Assembly: GCA_041743835.1 (NCBI GenBank)
Contig: JBGTLW010000199.1
Coordinates: 1-8,872, forward strand
DNA from: JBGTLW01 sp041743835
GTDB taxonomy: Bacteria; Planctomycetota; Phycisphaerae; Phycisphaerales; Phycisphaeraceae
DNA: 8,872 nucleotides
Reading direction: 5' to 3'
Below, in pieces: positions 1-5,083 of the stretch (position 1 is the first letter of the stretch; the number at the start of each line of letters is the position of its first letter). The translations under genes and the position numbers were made by a program. The notes below the pieces were generated by a model. That model was not told where the DNA came from and ran no database searches. It saw only the letters and a program-made list of their open reading frames with translations.

Positions 1-161
1 GCGGCCGGGCCCTCGCGCTCGACCGCCTTGGCGATGCCCGCCAGCCGCTGCGCATCGTCGCCGGCGTGGATGACCCCGGCCGGGGTCACGATCCGCAGCT
101 CATCGTCGCCGACCGCCAGGCCCGTCCGCTTCCCGCCCAGATCAATCGCGAGGTAACGCAT
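1..161 (-). CDS. ruvX: RuvX/YqgF family Holliday junction resolvase-like nuclease, N-terminal part
   Basis: The reverse strand from an ATG at 161 reads MRYLAIDLGGKRTGLAVGDD and continues for 53 codons to the window edge, so the rest of this roughly 140-residue family is missing. The opening is the RNase H-like first strand of YqgF/RuvX proteins: an Asp in AIDLG as the first metal-binding acidic residue, then the typical K-x-x-G-x-A-V-G. Family members are linked to pre-16S rRNA 5' end processing and were first proposed as Holliday junction resolvases. No Shine-Dalgarno is evident. TACGAT lies seven bases upstream of the ATG (169-174), so the transcript may be nearly leaderless. The gene is divergent from the membrane-protein gene that follows. 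Family assignment is confident, but the biochemical role cannot be read from this fragment. Confidence 0.88.
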   Translation of the reverse strand, partial: MRYLAIDLGGKRTGLAVGDDELRIVTPAGVIHAGDDAQRLAGIAKAVEREGPA

Positions 162-211
162 CGGCTTTATCGTAACGGGGTGTTGTGCCGGGCGTGGCGA
201 ATCAGTAGAGT

Positions 212-646
212 TTGTGGTGTTTCTACCACCGACCAAAGGGGCCGACCATCGAAAACCAACACACCAAGCCGGGCATGCTCAATGCCTATGCGATCATGAC
301 GCTGATCGACGGGATTTTCAATCTGCTCCTCAGCGTGGGCTGTGCCGGGTATTTCTGCCTGGTGGGGATTGCCTCCATGGGGATTGGGCTGATCTGTGTG
401 CCGCTGGCGATCTACCCGCTGGTGCTGGGGATTCTGGAGATCGTGCAGTTCCCCGCGCTCAACCGCACCCCGCCCGGCCGCCGGGACATCCCGACCTGGC
501 TGGCGATCATGCAACTGATCGGGGTGCTGTTCGCCAACCCGCTGGCGCTGGCGACGGGGATCATCGGCCTGATCGCGGGCAACGACCCCAAGGTGCTCGG
601 CTACATGGCCGGCCAACACTACCTCTCACCACTCGACCCCGAATAA
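212..646 (+). CDS. Small multi-pass membrane protein of unknown function
   Basis: I do not recognise the function. Read from the TTG at 212 the frame gives 144 residues. It has three or four hydrophobic stretches (about residues 24-50, 52-78 and 96-123) separated by a basic, Pro-rich loop (about 82-93), and a short polar C-terminus, so it is probably an inner-membrane protein. The start is uncertain. TTG 212 has no good ribosome binding site. ATG 275 (MLNAYAIM) is the first ATG and would remove 21 polar residues. A good Shine-Dalgarno, AAAGGGG (235-241), sits six bases before an ATC codon at 248, which would give 132 residues beginning IENQHTKPGM. Everything from 275 on is probably real coding sequence. 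It ends 24 bases from the convergent guanylyltransferase stop, with no terminator seen between them. Confidence 0.72.
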   Translation: MWCFYHRPKGPTIENQHTKPGMLNAYAIMTLIDGIFNLLLSVGCAGYFCLVGIASMGIGLICVPLAIYPLVLGILEIVQFPALNRTPPGRRDIPTWLAIMQLIGVLFANPLALATGIIGLIAGNDPKVLGYMAGQHYLSPLDPE

Positions 647-670
647 GCCCCGCCCCATCGCATCATCGCA

Positions 671-1783
671 TCACAGGTACGCGTCGCCGACGCTCTGCCC
701 GACCTGCTGGTGCAGTTGCTTGATCTGCTCGGCATCCTGCTTCCGGCAGACCAGCGTCGCGCGGGCGGTGTGGATGATGACCATGTCCTCGCAACCTATG
801 GTGGTAATCAGGTGATCCGGGTCGTCGGACGCGGCCAGGGTGTTCCGCGTCCCGAGCATCACCGCCTTGCAACCCGCAACCGCGTTGCCCTGCTCATCAC
901 CCGGCCGGGTCTCCATGAAGCTGGGCCACGAGCCGACATCCAGCCACTTCAAAGGCATGGGCACGGCCGTCACGGTGAAGTCCTCGTGCTCTGATGCCGG
1001 CTCCATGATCGCAAAGTCCACGCTGATCTTCTCAAGTGTCGGGTACACCGCCGCGAGCTTGGTGTCATACGCCGGCGAACCCCACAACGCGCCGAGCTCC
1101 ATCAGCTTGCGGTAATTGCTCGGCGCGAACTGGTGGATGGCCGCGAGCACGCTCGACGCTTTCCACACGAACATGCCGCTGTTCCACAGGTACCGCGTCG
1201 GCCCGGCATCGAAATAGGTCTGCGCGACCGGCTGCTCGGGCTTCTCGCGGAAGCGATCGACCACCGAGCCGGGTGTGTCCTCGATCGGCCCGCCGAGCTG
1301 GAGGTAGCCGTAGCCCGTCGCCGCGTGCGTCGGTTCGATGCCGAAGGTCACCAGCGTCCGCTCGCCGCGCTCGGCCAGCTCATAGCCCTGCTCCACGATG
1401 CGCAGGAACTCGTCGATCGGTTCGATGATGTGGTCGGCGGTGAAGACCGCGATCGTCGCATCGGCGTCCACCTGCGTCAGCACCGCGGCACTGAGGCCCA
1501 CCGCGTTGAGGGTGTCCCGGCCCATCGGCTCGGCGATGAACCGCGACGCGTCCAGCCGCGGCAAACGCGCAAGCATCACCTCACGCGTCGATTCCCCCGC
1601 GCAGACATAAATCCGCTCGTCGGGGACCAGGCCCTCGAGCCGATCCATCGCCACTTGCAGCAGCGACTTCGAGCCGCCGCTGCCGTCGTCGATGAACGGG
1701 ATGAGTTGCTTGGGTAACGCCCGGGTGGACATCGGCCACAACCGCGTGCCCGATCCGCCGGCCATGATTAACGCGTATCTCAT
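671..1783 (-). CDS. manC: Mannose-1-phosphate guanylyltransferase (GDP-mannose pyrophosphorylase), single-domain form
   Basis: The 370-residue product should make GDP-mannose from mannose 1-phosphate and GTP in the cytoplasm, supplying surface polysaccharide or glycoprotein synthesis. The nucleotidyltransferase signature G-G-S-G-T-R-L-W-P lies at residues 9-17, followed by PKQ at 24-26. Other family landmarks are EPMGRDTLNA (85-94), FTADHII (114-120), FREKPEQP (178-185), YLWNSGMF (198-205), FAIMEPASE (257-265) and KWLDVGSW (279-286). The usual R-N-T-A-P-A box is R-D-T-L-N-A here. Bifunctional ManC/AlgA proteins are about 470-480 residues with a C-terminal cupin isomerase domain. That domain is absent, so mannose 6-phosphate isomerisation would be done elsewhere. 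The ATG at 1783 begins the conserved MRYALIMAGG. It has no clear ribosome binding site, but a promoter-like pair lies immediately upstream. The function call is strong; the exact gene symbol is less certain. Confidence 0.93.
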   Translation of the reverse strand: MRYALIMAGGSGTRLWPMSTRALPKQLIPFIDDGSGGSKSLLQVAMDRLEGLVPDERIYVCAGESTREVMLARLPRLDASRFIAEPMGRDTLNAVGLSAAVLTQVDADATIAVFTADHIIEPIDEFLRIVEQGYELAERGERTLVTFGIEPTHAATGYGYLQLGGPIEDTPGSVVDRFREKPEQPVAQTYFDAGPTRYLWNSGMFVWKASSVLAAIHQFAPSNYRKLMELGALWGSPAYDTKLAAVYPTLEKISVDFAIMEPASEHEDFTVTAVPMPLKWLDVGSWPSFMETRPGDEQGNAVAGCKAVMLGTRNTLAASDDPDHLITTIGCEDMVIIHTARATLVCRKQDAEQIKQLHQQVGQSVGDAYL

Positions 1784-1789
1784 CCGAGC

Positions 1790-1818
1790 AAGATACCCCC
1801 CCGGCCAGCACGCGACAA
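1790..1818 (-). promoter_or_regulatory. Candidate promoter of the guanylyltransferase gene
   Basis: On the minus strand TTGTCG (1813-1818) is followed 17 bases later by TATCTT (1790-1795), which ends six bases before the ATG at 1783. Each hexamer matches the sigma-70 consensus at four of six positions. If this is used, transcription would start at or next to the start codon. The -35 overlaps that of the opposing ferritin-like promoter. Weak boxes, so this is tentative. Confidence 0.3.
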
Positions 1819-1840
1819 AAGACCCGGCCGCGCCTAAGAT
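1812..1840 (+). promoter_or_regulatory. Candidate promoter of the ferritin-like gene
   Basis: GCGACA (1812-1817), a 17-base spacer and TAAGAT (1835-1840) give a sigma-70-like promoter about 64 bases before the ferritin-like start. The -35 box nearly coincides with the -35 of the minus-strand promoter, so the two divergent genes may share or compete for this site. Inferred from spacing and consensus only. Confidence 0.35.
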
Positions 1841-1903
1841 TCAAGAAGATGTTGGCGCGGGCCAACAGTCACCCGCAGGCCACGAAAGACAAGGCAGACC
1901 ACC

Positions 1904-2425
1904 ATGAGCACCATCGACCACGCCTCTCTGAAAATGACCCAGACCCTGGACGACTCCACACGCCACAAGATCATCGACCTGCTGGTCAAGGCCTACAACG
2001 CGGAGCTGGAGACGGTCATCAACTATCTCGCCAACTCGGTCCATCTGGATGGGATGCTGGCGCAGGAGATCAAGGAATCGCTCAAGGCCGACGTGGAGGA
2101 GGAGCTCGGCCACGCCCGTCTGCTGGCGTCGCGCATCAAGGTGCTGGGCGGGTGCATCCCCGGCTCACAGGCGCTTAAGATGTCGCAGGCCTCGCTCCAG
2201 CCCCCGGACAGCACGGTGGACCTCCTGAGCGTCATCAAGGGCGTCATCGAGGCTGAGGACGGCGCGATCGACCTGTACCAGCAGATCATCGAAGCCACCG
2301 GCGATGATAAAGACCCCGTGACGCAGGACCTTGCGATCCAGCTCAAGGGCGACGAGGAAGAGCACCGCCGCGAGTTCGTCGGCTTCCTGCGTGGCTACGA
2401 AGCGATGCGGGCGATGCTCAAGTAA
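1904..2425 (+). CDS. Ferritin-like/bacterioferritin-like di-iron protein
   Basis: The 173-residue protein has the four-helix ferritin-like pattern with a full ligand set at the spacing of bacterioferritin. E34, E67 and H70 (in EEELGH) form the first half; E118, E151 and H154 (in DEEEH) form the second. E34 to E67 and E118 to E151 are both 33 residues, the same as E18-E51 and E94-E127 in E. coli bacterioferritin. It is therefore likely to bind a di-iron centre and to oxidise or store iron, or to detoxify peroxide, in the cytoplasm. The residue equivalent to the haem ligand Met52 of bacterioferritin is Leu68, so haem binding at a subunit interface is not expected. The ATG at 1904 is preceded by a modest AAGGCAG. 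It stands alone, divergent from the guanylyltransferase and followed by repeats. Other ferritin-superfamily roles, such as rubrerythrin-like or Dps-like, cannot be excluded. Confidence 0.85.
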   Translation: MSTIDHASLKMTQTLDDSTRHKIIDLLVKAYNAELETVINYLANSVHLDGMLAQEIKESLKADVEEELGHARLLASRIKVLGGCIPGSQALKMSQASLQPPDSTVDLLSVIKGVIEAEDGAIDLYQQIIEATGDDKDPVTQDLAIQLKGDEEEHRREFVGFLRGYEAMRAMLK

Positions 2426-2449
2426 CACCACGCGACCGCCCCGCCCCAA

Positions 2450-2599
2450 CAGAGCCGCGCACGTAAGTAAGCGGGTTCCCTAGTTTCATCCGAGCCGCCC
2501 CGTCCCCGAGGCGGTCCGCCGCGGGGACGCGGCGGCTCTGTGATGGCGCACCCCGGCACACCCGATAAAGGCAACCGCTCCCTCACGGTCGCGGCTCTG
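2450..2599 (+). repeat. Composite repeat copy A: core, double hairpin, tail, inverted variant core
   Basis: The first core (2450-2474) begins CAGAGCCGC and ends GTAAGTAAGCGG. It is followed by a 16-base spacer (gttccctagtttcatc), a 50-base double-hairpin module (2491-2540), a 34-base tail and an inverted core (2575-2599). The last core keeps the CCGCT...GCGGCTCTG ends, but its centre is CCCTCACGGTC instead of TACTTACGTGC. The same order of parts recurs in copy B. No coding potential is expected. ORFs through it give low-complexity peptides. Confidence 0.85.
2491..2540 (+). repeat. Double-hairpin module of repeat copy A
   Basis: Two units each have CCGCC on the left, GGCGG on the right and an eight-base centre, separated by one T. 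The centre is CGTCCCCG in the first unit (2501-2508) and CGGGGACG in the second (2522-2529); these are exact reverse complements. It can therefore fold as two side-by-side hairpins or as one long imperfect hairpin (21 of 23 pairs). The base pair below the loop is C/A (no pair) in unit one and G/C in unit two. It might also end transcription of the ferritin-like gene, although no T-run follows. Confidence 0.8.
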
Positions 2600-2613
2600 T
2601 TGTTTGGCCTTGT

Positions 2614-2638
2614 CAGAGCCGCGCACGTAAGTAAGCGG
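2614..2638 (+). repeat. Additional core copy paired with the variant core
   Basis: This is an exact copy of the 25-base core at 2450. It is separated from the inverted variant core (2575-2599) by a 14-base spacer, TTGTTTGGCCTTGT (2600-2613). The two cores form an inverted pair whose inner arms are GCGGCTCTG and CAGAGCCGC. The unit recurs at 6636-6699 with the spacer reversed. It ends 22 bases before the putative -10 box of the next gene. Confidence 0.85.
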
Positions 2639-2660
2639 TTTTGTCGCGTGGCCTTGGGGC

Positions 2661-2666
2661 TATGAT
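2661..2666 (+). promoter_or_regulatory. Candidate -10 box (TATGAT) of the CAP-domain gene
   Basis: TATGAT matches the -10 consensus at five of six positions and lies 26 bases before the ATG at 2693. The -35 is poor (TTTTGT at 2639-2644, 16-base spacing) and abuts the end of the core repeat. The ribosome binding site of this gene is GGAG at 2682-2685, seven bases before the ATG. Confidence 0.35.
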
Positions 2667-2692
2667 GTACCGCATCACCGTGGAGATGCTTC

Positions 2693-4090
2693 ATGATGCG
2701 GATCAGATTGTTGCTGGCGCTGGCTTGCGTGGTGCTCGCTGCGGGCGGGGTTTGGGCTGATGTGTACAAGGCCCCGTTCCCCGAGCCGACGGCCGAGGAA
2801 ACGCTGATCCTCGAATACATCAACCGCGCCCGGGCCGACCCGGCGGCGGAAGCCCGGCGGATCCTTGAGTCCGGCGAGCGGATCCCCAGCGATGTGGACA
2901 AGGCGATGTTCGAGCGCGAGATGGCTGCGCTGCCGCCCGCCCCGCCGCTGGTGTTCAACCTGCAACTGCTCGACGCTGCGCGCAAGCACGCGCACTACAT
3001 GATCCTCAACGAGCAGAGCCACGACCAGGTCGAGGGTCGGCCGGGGTTCACCGGGAAATCGATGGGCGACCGCATCAGGGCCGCGGGCTACCGGGGCAGC
3101 AGCATGGCGGAGAACGCGTTCAAGACCGCGCGCAACGCGTGGAACAGCCACGTCGCCTTCGAGGTCGATTGGGGGCCCGGCGGCGCGGGCGGGATGCAGC
3201 CGGGGCGCGGCCACCGTGTCAACATCCACAACCCCGGCTACCGAGAGCTTGGCGCAGGCGCTGTGCCGCACGGCAGCCAGTTCTCCGTCATCCACAACTT
3301 CGGCTCGCGCAAGGTGCGGTTGGCTGGGGGCGTGGCTTACTTCGACAAGAACAACAACGGCTTCTACGACATCGGCGAGGGCCGGGGCGGCGTCGGTATC
3401 AGCGTGCAGGGCGGCGGGGCTGTCAAGACGTGGGACAGCGGCGCTTTTGCCTTGGAAATCCCGTCCAACCAGGCCGTGAGCCTCACCGCGGAGTACGACG
3501 GCCTGCGCTTCTCCCGGCAGTACCCCGCGTCGGGCGACAACATCAAGTTCGACTTCGTCATCCCCGCCCGGCACGACATCCAGAAAGCCGAGCGACTGGC
3601 CGATGCCGTGGAGCGGACGGTGGTGAAGGAGGGCGATGTGAATGGCGCCAGGGCGCTGCGCCGCGCGCAGCTCCGCCTGCACGCCGACACGCAGTCGCTC
3701 TATCTCGACGACGCCACGCGCGAGCGGATCGAGGCACTCACCAAGGACGCGCTCGCGGCCATGGCGGAGCTGCGAGACGGCATCACCCAACTGATGAACG
3801 ATGGCGTGGTGATCGAGGCCCGGCAGACGATCCATGCCGCAAGGCAGGACTACCGCGGCACGCCGTTCGACGACTGGCTCGCGGACGCTTACGCCAGCTC
3901 GTCCCTGCTGGACCAGCAGCTCAAGCTCGCGGCCCCCGCCAAGGAAGGCCGGGCCGTGCCCGCCTCACAGGTCCGCAACACCGTGCGCACGTTCGAGCGG
4001 CAGCGGGACACGCTCAAGACCGAGTTCTGGCGGGAGTGGGTCGGTGGCCTGATCGAGCGCACCGCAGCCCTCGCGGATGAGCAGGCGTGA
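2693..4090 (+). CDS. Secreted CAP/SCP-domain protein with a carboxy-terminal B-type and helical region
   Basis: The 465-residue product has a signal peptide (basic start, hydrophobic 5-20, likely cleavage after Ala22), so it is exported. A CAP (CRISP/antigen 5/PR-1, SCP) domain spans about residues 35-205. Its landmarks are EYINRARADP (41-50), the histidine region ARKHAHYM (96-103), AEN (139-141), and GRGHRVNIHNPGYRELG (171-187). The likely tetrad residues are His99 or His101, Glu140, His174 and a second acidic residue such as Glu185. Bacterial CAP proteins are secreted, and for most the molecular role is unknown. Residues 210-290 look like a B-type beta domain, with DKNNNGFYDIGEG (218-230) resembling the calcium-binding start of SdrD-type B repeats. 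The remainder to the C-terminus is predicted helical and unrecognised. GGAG seven bases upstream supports ATG 2693 over the adjacent ATG 2696. The gene sits between two direct copies of the composite repeat. Confidence 0.88.
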   Translation: MMRIRLLLALACVVLAAGGVWADVYKAPFPEPTAEETLILEYINRARADPAAEARRILESGERIPSDVDKAMFEREMAALPPAPPLVFNLQLLDAARKHAHYMILNEQSHDQVEGRPGFTGKSMGDRIRAAGYRGSSMAENAFKTARNAWNSHVAFEVDWGPGGAGGMQPGRGHRVNIHNPGYRELGAGAVPHGSQFSVIHNFGSRKVRLAGGVAYFDKNNNGFYDIGEGRGGVGISVQGGGAVKTWDSGAFALEIPSNQAVSLTAEYDGLRFSRQYPASGDNIKFDFVIPARHDIQKAERLADAVERTVVKEGDVNGARALRRAQLRLHADTQSLYLDDATRERIEALTKDALAAMAELRDGITQLMNDGVVIEARQTIHAARQDYRGTPFDDWLADAYASSSLLDQQLKLAAPAKEGRAVPASQVRNTVRTFERQRDTLKTEFWREWVGGLIERTAALADEQA

Positions 4091-4101
4091 GCGGTCGCCA
4101 T

Positions 4102-4273
4102 CAGAGCCGCGCACGTAAGTAAGCGGGTTCCCCCGATTCATCCGAGCCGCCTCGTCCCCGAGGCGGACCGCTGCGGGGACGACGTGGCTCTGTGAAGGCA
4201 CACACCCCGCACACCTGAGAAACGCAAGCCAAAACCAAAGCAAGGCAACCGCTTACTTACGTGCGCGGCTCTG
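4102..4273 (+). repeat. Composite repeat copy B: core, double hairpin, longer tail, inverted core
   Basis: The core at 4102-4126 is identical to that at 2450, followed by a 16-base spacer (gttcccccgattcatc), the double-hairpin module (4143-4192), a 56-base tail and an exact inverted core (4249-4273). The tail is 22 bases longer than in copy A because of an A-rich insertion around 4223-4243. Its ends (TGAnGGC, then GGCAACCGCT) match copy A. The repeat lies between convergent genes and could work as a bidirectional transcription block, but this is inference. Confidence 0.85.
4143..4192 (+). repeat. Double-hairpin module of repeat copy B (partly degenerate)
   Basis: The layout is the same as the module in copy A. 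Unit one is perfect: CCGCC and GGCGG with a T/A pair under the loop CGTCCCCG. Unit two is decayed, with CCGCT facing CGTGG and G facing A, but its loop CGGGGACG is unchanged. So both complementary loops are conserved even where a stem has drifted. The module ends in GTGGCTCTG rather than GCGGCTCTG. Confidence 0.8.
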
Positions 4274-4284
4274 TGAAGAACGCC

Positions 4285-4312
4285 GGGGGTTTCCGGGGGC
4301 TTCCGGGGGGGG
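4285..4312 (+). other. G-run cluster, possible G-quadruplex
   Basis: Runs of 5, 5 and 8 guanines (4285-4289, 4295-4299, 4305-4312) are separated by two five-base linkers, TTTCC and CTTCC. Splitting the last run gives four G-tracts with loops short enough for a G-quadruplex on the plus strand. The cluster ends directly at the stop codon of the minus-strand MshEN-like gene, whose mRNA would carry the C-rich strand. Folding has not been tested. Confidence 0.4.
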
Positions 4313-4804
4313 TTAGTACTCCGCGAAGTCGCGGGCTTTTTCGAGCAGCTCCTCGCTCACCTCCGCCATCGGGTAGTGCTTCTGCAGGAAGGCCCGCAAC
4401 TGAACGGACTCCGCCACGCGGAAGAAGACCACCCGCGCCAGCCGATTGGTCGCAAACGTCACCGCCCGCGCCATCCGCCGGCGCGACGCCGCGACCAGCA
4501 GTTCACCCGTCGGCTCGAAGCTGATCGGCATCATCTCGAACTGCCACGCCTGGCGGGCCGAGAGCATCCGCAGCGCCTCGACATCGAAGCGCTGCTCGTC
4601 GAGGTTGATCGTCCCGGTGAAGCGGTGGTACTGCTCGACCCATGCGTTCTCGATGGACTCGACGGTGACCTCAAACATCCGCTCCGCGAGGACGCCAAAC
4701 GGCAGCTTCAGCTTCTTCTGGGCCTGCACGACCTCGAAGACCTGTTGCTCGGACATCACGCCTTGTTCGACAAGGATCTCACCGATGCGGATAGGGTTGG
4801 ACAC
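4313..4804 (-). CDS. Stand-alone MshEN-like (type II/IV secretion ATPase N-terminal) domain protein
   Basis: The 163-residue protein matches the N-terminal domain of GspE/PilB/MshE-type ATPases but has no ATPase domain. Residues 6-29 (R-I-G-E-I-L-V-E-Q-G...VVQAQ) and 36-58 (F-G-V-L-A-E-R...WVEQ) look like the two tandem motifs that bind cyclic di-GMP in MshE. The first has Ile in place of the usual Leu in R-L-G, and the second has Pro-Phe-Gly in place of Arg-Leu-Gly. The rest (about 75-150) fits the alpha/beta part of the domain, ending in AFLQKHYP. It may be a cytoplasmic c-di-GMP sensor or adaptor, but binding is inferred from the motif only. The GTG at 4804 is chosen because AGGAGG lies eight bases upstream. 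The reading frame stays open to 5056, but that extension is compositionally unlike a protein and passes through repeats. Confidence 0.78.
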   Translation of the reverse strand: MSNPIRIGEILVEQGVMSEQQVFEVVQAQKKLKLPFGVLAERMFEVTVESIENAWVEQYHRFTGTINLDEQRFDVEALRMLSARQAWQFEMMPISFEPTGELLVAASRRRMARAVTFATNRLARVVFFRVAESVQLRAFLQKHYPMAEVSEELLEKARDFAEY

Positions 4805-4812
4805 GTTCGCTT

Positions 4813-4845
4813 CCTCCTGCAAGGCCGATTGTCGGCCTTGGCAGG
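4813..4845 (-). promoter_or_regulatory. Leader hairpin overlapping the Shine-Dalgarno of the MshEN-like gene
   Basis: On the minus strand the Shine-Dalgarno AGGAGG (4813-4818) sits eight bases before the GTG. Directly upstream, 4816-4845 forms a stem of nine pairs (CAAGGCCGA against TCGGCCTTG around a three-base loop), then one bulged base, then four more pairs (CCTGC against GCAGG). The outer stem covers the first AGG of the Shine-Dalgarno, so the fold could limit ribosome access. No known riboswitch class was recognised. Confidence 0.45.
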
Positions 4846-4968
4846 GGTAGCATCGGCGGTGTGGGGCGTCGGCGTTAGCGCGTCGTGAGAACCCCGGCCC
4901 GAGGCGGTGGTAAGCCTTCCGGTCTGTGCCGAGCGGGCGAGCGCTGCGTCCGGGAATCCGCCAAATGC

Positions 4969-5048
4969 CGCCAAGGCGCGGAGGACGCCAAGGAAGACTT
5001 CTTGGAAAACGGATTTCTGCGGGGGGACCCACGGACGGAGTCCGTGGG
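4969..5048. repeat. Intergenic stretch with short direct repeat and a perfect palindrome
   Basis: The gene-free region 4846-5083 has no recognisable gene. It holds CGCCAAGG twice (4969-4976 and 4986-4993) and a perfect inverted repeat at 5028-5048, with a nine-pair stem (CCCACGGAC and GTCCGTGGG) around GGA. The palindrome lies 36 bases past the stop of the minus-strand SH3 gene and could serve as its terminator, but only a C-run and no T-run follows it. Both segments resemble dispersed planctomycete repeat sequences as I remember them; I could not check this. Confidence 0.5.
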
Positions 5049-5083
5049 CTTCTCACACTGTTTTGCCTTCGTCCACAAGCCGC

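Noticed and set aside
1849..2178. Alternative ORF starting at ATG 1849 over the ferritin-like gene
   Set aside because: It is out of frame with the di-iron protein, has low-complexity composition, and no family resemblance.
2491..2540. Classical rho-independent terminator
   Set aside because: The stems are strong but no T-run follows in either direction, so termination is only a possibility.
2675..3835. 386-residue minus-strand ORF opposite the CAP gene
   Set aside because: High GC leaves long open antisense frames. The sense frame has a signal peptide, CAP motifs and a ribosome binding site; the antisense frame matches nothing I know.
4102..4273. CRISPR array
   Set aside because: Cores recur, but not at regular spacing with unique spacers, and they alternate in orientation. 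No cas genes are present.
2450..4273. Composite transposon carrying the CAP gene
   Set aside because: There is no transposase, no target-site duplication that I could see, and the flanking units are short and differ in tail length.
4805..5056. Upstream in-frame extension of the MshEN-like gene
   Set aside because: The open frame continues to an ATG at 5056, but the GTG at 4804 has AGGAGG at good spacing and starts the conserved domain. The extension runs through repeats and the leader hairpin.
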